Shown: piece after piece, positions 32,921-42,195 of the stretch
Layout: each line of letters starts with the position of its first letter
Position numbering within the stretch: position 1 is the stretch's first letter
NCBI GenBank assembly: GCA_020632575.1
Contig: JACKFH010000015.1
Coordinates: 1 to 64,000, forward strand
Length of the DNA: 64,000 bases
From: Candidatus Omnitrophota bacterium
GTDB taxonomy: Bacteria; Hinthialibacterota; Hinthialibacteria; OLB16
Direction of reading: 5' to 3'
Notes under the pieces: generated by a model
Databases searched by the model: none
Seen by the model: the letters and a program-made list of their open reading frames with translations, nothing else
What the model was told of the DNA's origin: nothing
Position numbers and translations under genes: made by a program

Positions 32921-34762
32921 TCAATTTCCATAGGTGATCTCGATTCCATCTCCAATCGAGTCCACTTGGGTTCCTTTGGGAAGCGTCGCTTTCCCGGAAA
33001 GTGCATTTCCTTTTCTCTCTAATTCTACAGTAACCAGGCCTCTTGGTGTGGGAATCGACCCATGTGCGTGGTCGAGCGGCCCAAGGTCCGGGTGGATGGC
33101 GATCGATTCGAATCCCGGGGATGCCGGCTGTATTCCAAGGATGTATCGGGGCAGAAGATACGTGCCAAGGCCGCCCCAGGCGTGGCAGAGGCTTCCCAGG
33201 TTTCCGTGAGATTTGATGGGAGTGTCGCCATTCGGCATCATGACTTCCCAAAGCGTTGGATATCCCTGCTCAATATGTGGACGATGGAAAGCCTTGAGGA
33301 TTTCCAAGCCGCGTCCGACTCTTCCTTGATGGAAATTGGCCCAGGCGGCGTAGCAGTTGGGATACGGCCATACCGTTTCGTTGTGCATCCATTTCGTTTT
33401 GTCCGCGAGAAACCAGTCGCCGTCGGATTCTTCGAAAGGCGGCCAATAACATCGCAACCCGGCGGTGGATTGAATGCGCGGATCATCGAGGAAAGCCAGA
33501 CTCCCCAATTGGTTCTGGTCACTGCCGATCCCATAGAGAACGGCCCAGGAATTCGCGTCAATTGGGTAACGGTTCTTCTCTCTCTGGCTATGAGTTCCCA
33601 TCCGATAGGCGTTGGCCTGTTCATCGAAAAACAAATGAGGAATGGCGATCCTTGTTTGTTCAGCAAGCGCCTGGGCTTCAGCCGCTTTCTCGAGTCGGTT
33701 GTCCGCTCGGTAAAGCTTCGCCAAGGCTTCGAGCCCGGCGACCTGAACCATGGCGAGGGCCGCCATCTCCCCTTGGACTTTGATCGACCACATCCAAGAG
33801 TTGGTCGCTTCCACGAAACCATTGGCGCTCAAATTCTTTTTGACCCACTCCAGGGTTTGGTCGGGGCCGCTGGGAAACAGGAGATCGTTCGCCAACATGA
33901 GGCCTTGCAAGAAGTTTTCGTCCTTGGTCCACTCATAGTATTCCCATGCGTTGACGAGAAACCAAAAGGTCCATTCATAAAAGATTTGCTGGCTGGAGGC
34001 GCTGCCGGGAATTAACCCTTCGCATTCGCAGCCGACATGTCTCGCGTGCCAGAGCATGTAAAGAGAATTCGCGACCGGCTCGGGATCGTCATACGCGCTC
34101 AACCAGATGAGCGAGGCCAACCTGAGATCGCCGGCCCAAACCTCGCGGTCCCGTCGAGGGCCATCCCAGATCACATAACCCCTGCCCGGAGCGGGAACGG
34201 GAACTTGTGAGTCCGTGTTTTTTTGAGTGCACACAAGGGTCGTGTAAATCCCCATGTGCCAGATGGTCTCCAATTCCGAGTCGCTGCAATGAAACGATCC
34301 GGCGAGAGGGAGATGAGGAGCGCTGAAGTCCACCCAACAATTGTGAATGGTGGTTGGCTTGTTCGCTCTTACGGAAAGAAGTCTGAAGACGGAGATGCTG
34401 GGTTCGAGGGGAGAGGGTTGACCGTCTATAGGTTCGACTCGCCCCCAAGGGCAGGCCCTTTCGTAGGTTTCGTGGACTCCGTATCGGGTCGTTCGCTCCT
34501 CGCCCATTTGCTGAAACCAAGCGAGTTGGTCCCAATCGCTTCCGTACAGATAGTCGACCGGCCCATCCGCTTGAATCCAGATCTTCCCAGCGAGGTTTTG
34601 ACCGAAATCGAGGACGCAGTCACCATCCAAGACGAAGGGGAATGATGGTTTTACCGGCTTGCCGTTCCCATCGTACGCCCCTACAGGTTCGACCCTTGGG
34701 TTCTCGGGCGCGAATCCGTACCGCTCGGATCGCGTGGGAAAATTCAAGAGATTCACTTCCAC
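32921..34762 (-). CDS. Alpha-L-rhamnosidase-like glycoside hydrolase (GH78-type six-hairpin fold)
   Basis: 613 residues and no signal peptide, so probably cytoplasmic. The N-terminal third is a beta-sandwich (DCVLDFGQNLAGKIWI). The (alpha/alpha)6 domain has the GH78-like acidic motif WDGPRRDREVWAGDL and later MHNETVWPYPN and GYPTLWEVMM. A C-terminal beta domain ends FESIAIHPDLGPLDHAHGS. The family removes terminal rhamnose from oligosaccharides; the usual catalytic acid should be a Glu or Asp of the DREVWAGD region. An intrinsic terminator lies just upstream, so it probably has its own promoter. Confidence 0.82.
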   Translation of the reverse strand: MEVNLLNFPTRSERYGFAPENPRVEPVGAYDGNGKPVKPSFPFVLDGDCVLDFGQNLAGKIWIQADGPVDYLYGSDWDQLAWFQQMGEERTTRYGVHETYERACPWGRVEPIDGQPSPLEPSISVFRLLSVRANKPTTIHNCWVDFSAPHLPLAGSFHCSDSELETIWHMGIYTTLVCTQKNTDSQVPVPAPGRGYVIWDGPRRDREVWAGDLRLASLIWLSAYDDPEPVANSLYMLWHARHVGCECEGLIPGSASSQQIFYEWTFWFLVNAWEYYEWTKDENFLQGLMLANDLLFPSGPDQTLEWVKKNLSANGFVEATNSWMWSIKVQGEMAALAMVQVAGLEALAKLYRADNRLEKAAEAQALAEQTRIAIPHLFFDEQANAYRMGTHSQREKNRYPIDANSWAVLYGIGSDQNQLGSLAFLDDPRIQSTAGLRCYWPPFEESDGDWFLADKTKWMHNETVWPYPNCYAAWANFHQGRVGRGLEILKAFHRPHIEQGYPTLWEVMMPNGDTPIKSHGNLGSLCHAWGGLGTYLLPRYILGIQPASPGFESIAIHPDLGPLDHAHGSIPTPRGLVTVELERKGNALSGKATLPKGTQVDSIGDGIEITYGN

Positions 34763-34797
34763 ATCCTTCCATCCACACTATCAAGACCACACCGGAA

Positions 34798-34830
34798 AAA
34801 AGACCGCCGCTCTAAAAGAAGAGCGGCGCC
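34798..34830 (-). terminator. Intrinsic terminator after the third prepilin gene
   Basis: On the - strand, a 9-bp stem with loop TCTTTT (34805-34828) is followed by GTCTTTTTTCC. It lies 57 bp beyond the prepilin stop codon at 34886 and before the rhamnosidase gene, separating the two transcription units. Confidence 0.8.
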
Positions 34831-34885
34831 GCTGGAAAAATATGCTCAACAACACCAAAAATCTTGATTTTAATTACTCAACTCA

Positions 34886-35569
34886 TCAGGGTCCGAAGGT
34901 CCAAATATCTCCCAACGATTTGCTTCCGTTGGTTGGATTGTAGGCGGCGATGACTGTTTGACCGAACAGATCGGAATTGCTCATGATGCCATCGGGGCCG
35001 GCGTCGCGCAGGTGGTACATCGTTCCGGACCAAGTTTCGATACGATTGTGAACGGGGTGCCTTCCATGGGCGCCGGCGGATCGCATGTTGGGGTGGTCGT
35101 ACCAACCGCCATCCTGTTCATACTCCGAGCCGGGGTTGTAAGGAACGCCCGCGTCATTGATGAACTCGCTACAGCCGCCTGAGTGTTTATAGCAATCGGG
35201 CAGGAAGGGAGACTCCGGGAGTTGAGTCAGGTAAGCGATCGGCGTGGTCAAAATCTTGAGCCGCCACCGGACAAAAAGATCCTCCGGAAAATTAGCGGGG
35301 ATCGGCGGTTGTTGCACCGAAAAGAGGTGCCACCCAACAGGGTACTGCCTGAAATCGGTTTGATAGGCCTCCAAGGCGGTTTGAATGCCTCTCTGATTCG
35401 CCTTGGCGGTGGTGACTCGAGCCCGGTTTTGGGCCTCGATGAAATTCGGGAGGGCGATGGCAATCAGGATCAGAATGATCGCGATGACAATCAACAACTC
35501 AATCAGGGTGAACCCAGAATCCACTCGTCCCGAAAATCCAGTTGACGAATCCATCCTTTTAAAAGACAT
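34886..35569 (-). CDS. Type II secretion/type IV pilin-like prepilin, paralogue 3
   Basis: 227 residues; GGGAG lies before the ATG. The 18-residue leader is followed by GFTLIELLIVIAIILILIA. The globular part is more diverged from the other two, with a longer loop (GGWYDHPNMRSAGAHGRHP), but keeps YQTDFRQYPVGW, YHLRDAGPDGI and the identical ending KSLGDIWTFGP. Begins 32 bp after the aldolase gene and ends before a terminator. Confidence 0.88.
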   Translation of the reverse strand: MSFKRMDSSTGFSGRVDSGFTLIELLIVIAIILILIAIALPNFIEAQNRARVTTAKANQRGIQTALEAYQTDFRQYPVGWHLFSVQQPPIPANFPEDLFVRWRLKILTTPIAYLTQLPESPFLPDCYKHSGGCSEFINDAGVPYNPGSEYEQDGGWYDHPNMRSAGAHGRHPVHNRIETWSGTMYHLRDAGPDGIMSNSDLFGQTVIAAYNPTNGSKSLGDIWTFGP

Positions 35570-35601
35570 GTAACAATCTCCCAGTGCTGCATTCGGTCCA
35601 A

Positions 35602-36579
35602 CTAAGCCGCTTCCGAAACGGCTTTTACTTCAACTCCCGCATTGATTAATCCCTCACGCAACCCTTCGATGTCCTCCTCTTTCAGAGGTCTGAGAGGGGG
35701 GCGCGCGAGAGGGGACGAAAACATGCCCTGTAAATACAAAGCGCATTTCATCCTTTGGTGAGCGTCGCTGGAGGGCTCCCCGAATTGGTAAATGATGCGG
35801 GACAGTTCCTCCACACGCGATTGGACTTTTCTGGCTCGCGCCAGATCCCCCGCGATCCCCGCCGAAACCAGTTCGACAATGAGACCGGGAGCGTAACCCG
35901 CGAACCCGACCAAGGCCCCATCGGCTCCCTCGAGAATGCTGGCGAGAAGGTACTCGTCATGGCAAGAGATGATGGAAACATGCGGGGCGGCTTCCTTGAG
36001 TTTCTCGTAATCGAACCGGAGTCGCGCCATATCGCGGGTGCCCATTTTGATTGACACCACTTGAGGGATCTCGATCATCTCCAGCATTTCATCGAGCGTG
36101 TATCCGGCTTTCGTCCAAGCGGGATATTGGTGGACAATGATTTTGATGTCGGCGCCCTCAGCGACATCCTCGATGAATCCCACCGCTGTCGCTTTGGTCC
36201 TGCCGAATCGCAGCCAATGGTGCGGGGGCATCAGCAGAATGGCGTCCGCCCCCGCCTCCTTGGCGGCTATTGCATGGTCAATCGCTTCGAGGCTTCCCTC
36301 ACAGGAGACGCCCGAAACCACTTTAACTTTACCCTTCACCGTTTCCGCGGTGATCCGAGTCACTCTCGCTCGCTCTTCCGGACGGAGCGACATGATTTCA
36401 CCGGTGTGACCATTGGCGACCAAGCCTCGAACGCCCTCGAACGAGGCCACCCATTGGAGATACTCACGAAGGCTCTCTTCGTCGATGCTATAGTCTTCAT
36501 GGAACGGGCACAGAGTCGCGGAAAGCACTCCTCCCCATTCGCCGTTGTACGCCTCATTGTGATTTGTCTCGATCGCCAT
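35602..36579 (-). CDS. DapA/NanA-family aldolase
   Basis: 325 residues from the ATG at 36579; the longer frame opens at a TTG inside the 3' end of the preceding gene. A TIM barrel with the family signature NGHTGE (57-61), the Tyr152 of VHQYPAW and the Schiff-base Lys178 of VVSIKMGT. Members include dihydrodipicolinate synthase, N-acetylneuraminate lyase and KDG aldolase. In this polysaccharide locus a catabolic role on a 2-keto-3-deoxy sugar acid is more likely than lysine synthesis. Cytoplasmic. Confidence 0.83.
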   Translation of the reverse strand: MAIETNHNEAYNGEWGGVLSATLCPFHEDYSIDEESLREYLQWVASFEGVRGLVANGHTGEIMSLRPEERARVTRITAETVKGKVKVVSGVSCEGSLEAIDHAIAAKEAGADAILLMPPHHWLRFGRTKATAVGFIEDVAEGADIKIIVHQYPAWTKAGYTLDEMLEMIEIPQVVSIKMGTRDMARLRFDYEKLKEAAPHVSIISCHDEYLLASILEGADGALVGFAGYAPGLIVELVSAGIAGDLARARKVQSRVEELSRIIYQFGEPSSDAHQRMKCALYLQGMFSSPLARPPLRPLKEEDIEGLREGLINAGVEVKAVSEAA

Positions 36580-36620
36580 GTTGTTACTAAACCCTTTCAA
36601 TTTCGATGCGAATGAACTCT

Positions 36621-38630
36621 TTAGTAAAGCTCCCAATTCTGGATAGCGGAAGGATCCTGGGTCGGTGTCGGAGTGGGACCAACCTGCCCCGCTCTCCGGC
36701 CAATGACCTCGATCTCGCCAAACCGCATGCCGTTCGGATCTCCACCCTGATTAGCCTGCAAATCGATTTGGACATACCGTTTTTCAGGGTTGGAGGGAAT
36801 CGGAATGATTGTCGCTCCACCAACGAAGGGGGAATCGAAGTTGGCTTCGACCGTATCCATGTTGGTCGGGCTGTCGGTTGAGGAGGTTCTCACCGTCACC
36901 GTTTTCGGCAACTGGCTCAGGTCGCTTTCCATCGGGAAGATCCGAACCTCTTCGATGGTCACCAACGCTCCCAGGTCGACCGTGAAAGCGAGCGGGCCTT
37001 TAGGATTGACTCGGGTGACGAGGCGCCGGTCGAAGGCTTCCGCGCCGACACGACTGTTAAAAACGCCGCCTCCGACATCCCACAGATCCTGGGCAGTTAA
37101 GGTGTAACCGTCCACCGGATCGACTCGCTGGATGACGCTTTGCGGATTGATCACGACCTCGAAGAGATCGATGTTGTTGTCGAAACCATAACCGCCGGAG
37201 ATTCTGAGGTAGGACGCGGCTGTGGGAGTGCAAGGGATCAAACGGCCGTTGCCGCCTGTCCAGGGGTTCTCACCGCCAATCGCCGGGTCCGGATCGGTGG
37301 GGCGAGTGTTGCCCACATTGATCGAACCTATCTGGGAGAACGGTCCGCTCGGCGAGTTGCCGGCTTCGACTGTGACATCGTCGCTCAACATTTGGATACC
37401 TTGGACGTAGGTCCAGTTGCCATACATGCCAACCGAGGTGATCTCTTGATTGCCACCCAGGTCCACCACGAACCCAGTGGTCCCGGCAGATCCCTGACCA
37501 ATTCGAAAACGAGTGTTGTAATCGTCATCGATGCCATTGGCTTCCACAAATCCATCCGCTCCGGGATCCACGACGCCATTATCCAACAACGAACCGCCCA
37601 CCACAGCAGCGCCGTAGATCGGCGCCTCATTGGGTTGCCTGAAATCGATTTCGCTCATTCGGTAAGTCGGCGCGGTCCCAGTTCCTGTTTGACCATCGCG
37701 GTTCCGGGTGAAGGTCATCTGGAAGAAACGTTTGTTTGGTTGATTCGGGAGAAAGATCTGAGCGTGCGCCTGGCCTGTGCCAGCGTCGAAGTTCGTTTCA
37801 ACCGTGTCGAAGTTGTTTGGATCATCCGTGGAGGAGGTGCGTACAACGCCTTCCTTCACCATGGCTTGAGCGTCATTGTCGCTGGTGTGAATCCTGAAAT
37901 CGTTCACGGGGGTCGGGACTCCCAAATCGAGAGTCAAGTCGACATCGAGACCGAAAAAGGTTCGGGTGGCGAAGTTCCCATCGATGCAATCCGCGGGGGT
38001 GCGACTGTTGAGCGTCCCGCCTCCTGGATCCAAGGGCATATACGCCGCACCCTCCCAAACCGGATCCATCCGATGGATGATCAATTTGGGATTAACCTCC
38101 GCGTGATAGAGCAGAATGTTGTTGTCGAAACCGAATCCACCGCTGATGCGAAGATGGGTGGCGGTAGTCGGCGTGCAGGAAATCATGCGACCATTTCCAC
38201 CGGTCCAGGGGTTTTCGCCGCCGATGGTCGGATCAGGGTCGGTGGGGCGTGTGTTGCCAACATCGATCGATCCGATCAAGGTCCAGGGCCCCGATGCCGA
38301 GTTGGCGGCTTCGACGCTCACCGTGTCGCTGAGCATGGAGATGCCCGAATCGTAACTGGGGCGTCCCCACATCGCGAAGGATCGGACTTCCATCGATCCT
38401 TCCAGGTCGACCACAAAACTGCAGGTTGGTTCAGTGGTTTGCTGAATGAACAACCGTGTCAGCGAATCGTTGTCGAACACCTTGCTTTCGTCGTCCCCTT
38501 CGGCGCTCGGATCAACAGTTCCATTGACCACCGAACCTGGGACCACAAACGCGGCCCACCCGTGATTGGAGATGAATGGGGTCAAGACCATCCCCAAAAT
38601 CGCTGCTAACAAACAAATCCTTTTAAACAT
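36621..38630 (-). CDS. Secreted tandem discoidin-repeat protein with Thr-Pro linker and WELY tail
   Basis: 669 residues with a signal peptide ending GWA. It is built from two homologous halves (about 27-330 and 340-640), each with F5/8C discoidin-like strands. Shared segments such as NVGNTRPTDPDP and GGENPWTGGNGR are nearly identical, indicating a fairly recent internal duplication. Each half has a second copy of a variant ending in VRTSSTDxPxNxDTVExNFD. A short Thr-Pro linker precedes SAIQNWELY at the C-terminus. No catalytic motif; probably binds glycans at the surface. It is transcribed divergently from lacI, with two LacI-type operators between. Confidence 0.83.
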   Translation of the reverse strand: MFKRICLLAAILGMVLTPFISNHGWAAFVVPGSVVNGTVDPSAEGDDESKVFDNDSLTRLFIQQTTEPTCSFVVDLEGSMEVRSFAMWGRPSYDSGISMLSDTVSVEAANSASGPWTLIGSIDVGNTRPTDPDPTIGGENPWTGGNGRMISCTPTTATHLRISGGFGFDNNILLYHAEVNPKLIIHRMDPVWEGAAYMPLDPGGGTLNSRTPADCIDGNFATRTFFGLDVDLTLDLGVPTPVNDFRIHTSDNDAQAMVKEGVVRTSSTDDPNNFDTVETNFDAGTGQAHAQIFLPNQPNKRFFQMTFTRNRDGQTGTGTAPTYRMSEIDFRQPNEAPIYGAAVVGGSLLDNGVVDPGADGFVEANGIDDDYNTRFRIGQGSAGTTGFVVDLGGNQEITSVGMYGNWTYVQGIQMLSDDVTVEAGNSPSGPFSQIGSINVGNTRPTDPDPAIGGENPWTGGNGRLIPCTPTAASYLRISGGYGFDNNIDLFEVVINPQSVIQRVDPVDGYTLTAQDLWDVGGGVFNSRVGAEAFDRRLVTRVNPKGPLAFTVDLGALVTIEEVRIFPMESDLSQLPKTVTVRTSSTDSPTNMDTVEANFDSPFVGGATIIPIPSNPEKRYVQIDLQANQGGDPNGMRFGEIEVIGRRAGQVGPTPTPTQDPSAIQNWELY

Positions 38631-38719
38631 TCCAGCACCTCCACCGTTTCCTACATCTCAGACCGATCGATTTCGAGAAGCTCTCGAAAATTTCATCCAA
38701 CGAGCGGATGCGATCATTT

Positions 38720-38737
38720 CGATAAAACGTTTTCTCA
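38720..38737. promoter_or_regulatory. LacI-type operator 1
   Basis: CGATAAAACGTTTTCTCA, matching TGAGAAAACGTTTTCTCA at 16 of 18 positions. It lies 90 bp upstream of the discoidin-repeat gene start. Confidence 0.75.
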
Positions 38738-38838
38738 ACTAATCCAAAAGAAGCTTATTGGAATCTTCCGAACAAAGACTTCCTCACGTAAATTTACCGA
38801 ATTCTCACAAGAAACGTCAAGATCAAATTCAGGTTTTT

Positions 38839-38856
38839 TGAGAAAACATTTTCTCA
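38839..38856. promoter_or_regulatory. LacI-type operator 2
   Basis: TGAGAAAACATTTTCTCA, differing from the consensus at one central base, with palindromic symmetry extending three bases further on each side. It overlaps the proposed -35 box of the lacI promoter, implying autoregulation. Confidence 0.8.
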
Positions 38857-39093
38857 AAACCTTAAATCTTTATTTTCGAGGAGGTTAGCGAGTTCCATCC
38901 TTCCCATTAATTGAGGTTGTCGGGAGTCGATAATGGAAATCGACCGTTCTGAGGGCAGCCTTCCCTCCTCGAATCGGATGAGGGAGTCAGTCCGAAGGGT
39001 TATTGAAGGACCATTTCACGGAGATTGGGGCGAGAACTCTAGATTTTCGTCGGCAAATGTGAATCCTTTTCATTTGGAAAGCGCGATTCTGGC

Positions 39094-40134
39094 ATGAAGA
39101 AACAAGTCAAGAAAAAGACCTCGGCAAAGATCCCTGTTGGGATTGTCCATGTCGCCAAGAAAGCTGGCGTGTCACCCGCCACTGTCTCGAGGGTGCTGAA
39201 CGATAATCCGACAGTCGACCCAAAGATTCGTGAGATTGTGAAAGCGGCGATCGCCGAGCTGAACTATCGTCCCCATTTCGCCGCTCGAAACTTGCCCAAG
39301 GGACAGACCGGAAACCTCGCTCTGGTCACCGCCCGCAGTAGCCCGGTGATCTTTGCCAACCCCTTCTTTTCAAAGGTCTTCGAGGGGATCGGGTCGGTTC
39401 TCGATGAAAGCCCGTTCAATCTGATGTTGTCGTTGACCCCCTCTCAAATGAGACGCCTCATGGATTCCAGAACGGTCGACGGCATTATCTTGATTGCTGT
39501 GAGGGAAAACGACCCCTACCTGGAAGAAGTCGAGGAGATGGAACTCCCATCGGTGGTCATTGGCGCTTACCGGAGGATATCCCAGATGACTGTGTTCTGT
39601 CCGGATTACGAGGGGGGAGTCGCGAGCGCGGTGAAATTCTTGGCGGGAATCGGCCATCGGAGAATCGGTCTTCTGGATGGCCCCCCCGATTCTTACAAGA
39701 GCGGCGAGGATCGTCGCGGGTTCGAGGAGGCGATTCGGCAGTTGGACCTGGAGGAGGTCGGAAGCCTCACCGCGGAGGAGTTCCTCGAAAGGGATGGATT
39801 CCTCGCCTTCTGCTCTCACTTTAGCGAAGGCAAACCCCTGCCCACTGCTTATGTGGTGAGTTCGGATCACTTAGCGATCGGTCTACTCAAAGCGACCGGC
39901 GACTTTGGAATCAAAGTTCCCGAGGACCTGTCGATCGTGGGCTTCGGGGATATACCAATCGCAGAACACCTCCAACCGCCATTGACCTCGATACATGGAG
40001 ACCTTGTTGAGATGGGGGCGGAGGCCGCGCGAACGCTTATTCAGATGGTCGAAGGTCGAAAGAAAATCATCAAGAGGGTGGTCTATCCCATGCAGGTGGT
40101 TGAACGCGGCACCACCGCGCCGCCGAAAGCGTAA
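39094..40134 (+). CDS. LacI/GalR-family transcriptional regulator
   Basis: 346 residues. The HTH is at residues 19-37 (VHVAKKAGVSPATVSRVLN), and the hinge region NYRPHFAARNL follows. The effector domain has the periplasmic-binding fold (PDYEGGVASAVKFL, HRRIGLLDGPP, PEDLSIVGFGDIPIAEHLQPPLTSI). LacI proteins repress at palindromes with a central CG, exactly the type seen here. It is probably the regulator of the five operators found between 38.7 and 51.6 kb and senses a sugar from the degraded polymer. The next gene is convergent. Confidence 0.93.
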   Translation: MKKQVKKKTSAKIPVGIVHVAKKAGVSPATVSRVLNDNPTVDPKIREIVKAAIAELNYRPHFAARNLPKGQTGNLALVTARSSPVIFANPFFSKVFEGIGSVLDESPFNLMLSLTPSQMRRLMDSRTVDGIILIAVRENDPYLEEVEEMELPSVVIGAYRRISQMTVFCPDYEGGVASAVKFLAGIGHRRIGLLDGPPDSYKSGEDRRGFEEAIRQLDLEEVGSLTAEEFLERDGFLAFCSHFSEGKPLPTAYVVSSDHLAIGLLKATGDFGIKVPEDLSIVGFGDIPIAEHLQPPLTSIHGDLVEMGAEAARTLIQMVEGRKKIIKRVVYPMQVVERGTTAPPKA

Positions 40135-40182
40135 GCCCAGATTCCGCGTCCGCTCGCCTTACGATCATTAACAGATGCCATA

Positions 40183-41250
40183 TCAAAGCCACCGATTCCC
40201 TTCCCGATGGACCGTCTCAATCATGGCGAGGATATTCTCGACCGGTGTTCCCGCTTGGACATTATGGCAAGAGCAACAGATATAGCCGCCCCGATCCCCA
40301 AGCGTCCTTAAGCATTCGCGCGTTTCGACTCGCACATCCTCCGGAGATCCAAAGGGAAGGGCCGATTGGTTGTCCACCCCGCCATGAAAAATTAACCTGT
40401 CGCCGTACATTTCTTTGAGGTGAATCCTATCCATCCCAGGGCAAACATGCTGGATGGGGTTGAGAATATCGATGCCTGCTTCAATGAGGTGGGGAATGAG
40501 AGCGTCGATGGAACCGTCCGAGTGATAGAAGACTTTAATACCGTGGTCATGAAAAAGGTCGCACCAGCGCTTGAGGCGTGGCCCGATGAACTCTTTCCAA
40601 TGGCGGATAGACATTAGCAAACTCTTCTGCCCACCCATATCGTCGCTCACCAGCGCCATATCCACTTTTTCAGGACACGCTTTCAGGAACCGGCGCACCA
40701 TTTGAGTCTGGTGGTCCTCGATCCTATCCAACGCCGCTTGGACAAGGTCCGGAGTAAGAGCCAGATCCATCATCGCGTTTTCGAGTCCGCGCATCCAGCA
40801 ATAAACCTCGAAGAAGGATATCCACGGCCCAAATGTCGCGAACTCATCCCCGTTATCAATGACATGAGCGGCCATTTTTTGGTAATCGTATTGATCGACA
40901 TCGGGCCACCAGGGGTAATCGTCAAGGGAGTCGGGGGAATCATAACCAGCAAGAGGATAGTCCACGAATTCATCGTACTCCGCGGCCCCCGCCTGAACGG
41001 TCCGCCTCCGGCACCCCCAATGATCGGTCACCTCATCCGCCCCCTCGGGGGGTCGTGTCTCACCGAGATAGGAGGTCTCCGCCCAGAGGATTCTGTCCAC
41101 TCCGAGTTTTCGATAGATCGCCAATTTGTCCTTGAGACCGGTGTGGTCTTTCAGAGACTGAAGAACTTCATCGGTGTGCCAAAGATCGACCGGAATGCGG
41201 TCCACCTTCTCGCGATTCAGGATGCCAAGGATTCGCTCTTTGGATGTCAT
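40183..41250 (-). CDS. Uroporphyrinogen decarboxylase-family protein (methyltransferase-like)
   Basis: 355 residues of a UroD-fold barrel: N-terminal TSKERILGILNREKVDRIPVD, central FYHSDGSIDALIPHLIEAGIDILNPIQ, and C-terminal FHGGVDNQ and HNVQAGTPVENILAMIE. This is the pattern of the MtaA/CmuA-type and uncharacterised accessory UroD proteins, not heme-biosynthetic HemE. Cys residues at CPGMD and ICCSCHN might hold zinc as in the cobalamin-linked methyltransferases. It is co-transcribed with the PhyH gene 42 bp upstream, under one LacI operator. Confidence 0.82.
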   Translation of the reverse strand: MTSKERILGILNREKVDRIPVDLWHTDEVLQSLKDHTGLKDKLAIYRKLGVDRILWAETSYLGETRPPEGADEVTDHWGCRRRTVQAGAAEYDEFVDYPLAGYDSPDSLDDYPWWPDVDQYDYQKMAAHVIDNGDEFATFGPWISFFEVYCWMRGLENAMMDLALTPDLVQAALDRIEDHQTQMVRRFLKACPEKVDMALVSDDMGGQKSLLMSIRHWKEFIGPRLKRWCDLFHDHGIKVFYHSDGSIDALIPHLIEAGIDILNPIQHVCPGMDRIHLKEMYGDRLIFHGGVDNQSALPFGSPEDVRVETRECLRTLGDRGGYICCSCHNVQAGTPVENILAMIETVHREGNRWL

Positions 41251-41292
41251 GGCAACACCCCCTTTGTTAGTGAATTGAGTCTCGGGCGGGTG

Positions 41293-42081
41293 TCATTTTT
41301 TTGCCAGCACTGGGAACCGAGGTCCCTGCAACTTTGCTCCAACCTCAAAGCCGAGGTCATCGGTCACCACATGAGGCGCCCCATTATAGGTGGTTCCCGA
41401 GGGGAAGTAGATGATGGCCAAAGCGCGTCGGGGCCGTGAGGTCGTGTTTCCGCCAGCGTAATGAAACGTGTTGCCATCGTGGAAGGTGCAGCTGCCGGCT
41501 TTCATTTCCATGGCGACCGGTTGGATGTCTCGCTTCTTCATGCCCGCCTGGCGAAAGATGTTCTGACGGTTGGTGAGACTGACAGGTTTCAGTCGCCCCT
41601 TCTGATGGGAGCCGGGAATGAAACTGAGGCATCCATTCTTTTCGCTCACGTCATCGAGTGCGATCCAGCAGGAGAGAGCCCCGGGTTCGTTCATCGGCCA
41701 GTAGGGAAAATCCTGGTGCCACTTGGTTTCCACTCCATCGCGTCCCGGTTTAATCAACGCGTGGTCGTGCCAGAGGCGGATCGAACGGCAGCCCACCAGT
41801 CGACGGGCAATCTCGGCGAGTTTGGGAGAGTGGATGTAGGGTTGGATTTCCTCGTAGTCCTGCCAGAGGTTGACCACCTGGGTGAAGACTTTTTGGTAGT
41901 CGTCAGTGAACTGAATCTGAGTGGGATCGAATTTTTTCTTGCGGTCCTTCACCGCTCGGGTGAGGATTTTCCGAAGTTCGGAAACTTCTTGCGGGCTCAG
42001 GACATTGTGAAGTTGGATATACCCATTTTGACGATAAAAACGGACTTGTTCGCGTGTCAGTGGAAATTCTTTGTTGTTCAT
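41293..42081 (-). CDS. Phytanoyl-CoA dioxygenase (PhyH) family Fe(II)/2-oxoglutarate oxygenase
   Basis: 262 residues from the ATG at 42081, with GGAGG 5 bp upstream. A double-stranded beta-helix with the iron-binding HxD (His122, Asp124 in KWHQDFPYW), distal His207 (NTFHYAGGN) and 2-oxoglutarate-binding Arg near 216-218. Cytoplasmic. The family hydroxylates many small molecules and can demethylate. Its pairing with a UroD-like methyltransferase and a nearby MetE-like protein hints at handling methylated compounds, an inference only. The operator at 42117-42134 lies just upstream. Confidence 0.88.
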   Translation of the reverse strand: MNNKEFPLTREQVRFYRQNGYIQLHNVLSPQEVSELRKILTRAVKDRKKKFDPTQIQFTDDYQKVFTQVVNLWQDYEEIQPYIHSPKLAEIARRLVGCRSIRLWHDHALIKPGRDGVETKWHQDFPYWPMNEPGALSCWIALDDVSEKNGCLSFIPGSHQKGRLKPVSLTNRQNIFRQAGMKKRDIQPVAMEMKAGSCTFHDGNTFHYAGGNTTSRPRRALAIIYFPSGTTYNGAPHVVTDDLGFEVGAKLQGPRFPVLAKK

Positions 42082-42116
42082 TGTCGCCTCCAATAAGGGA
42101 AAAATCTGGGTCTTTC

Positions 42117-42134
42117 CGTGAAAACGTTTTATTC
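42117..42134. promoter_or_regulatory. LacI-type operator 3
   Basis: CGTGAAAACGTTTTATTC shares the 10-bp core AAAACGTTTT with the other sites but has weaker arms. It lies 36 bp upstream of the PhyH start codon, between PhyH and the TIM-barrel gene. Confidence 0.65.
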
Positions 42135-42195
42135 AATGATGCCGGGTCGAAATCGATTTGAATCGAAAGTCTCCTTCAAGGAGCGATTCGAGATT

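Larger units (their letters stand above)
38631..39093. other. Divergent regulatory region between the discoidin gene and lacI
   Basis: A 463 bp stretch without a gene. It contains two LacI-type operators (38720-38737 and 38839-38856). On the + strand TTGAGA (38838-38843) and TTAAAT (38862-38867) are spaced by 18 bp, a plausible promoter for lacI with the operator over its -35 and spacer. Confidence 0.6.

Noticed and set aside
37140..38609. Long antisense open frame of about 489 codons opposite the discoidin-repeat gene
   Set aside because: It mirrors the coding bias of the real gene, has no recognisable domain and no upstream ribosome-binding site; the opposite frame has a signal peptide and clear repeats.
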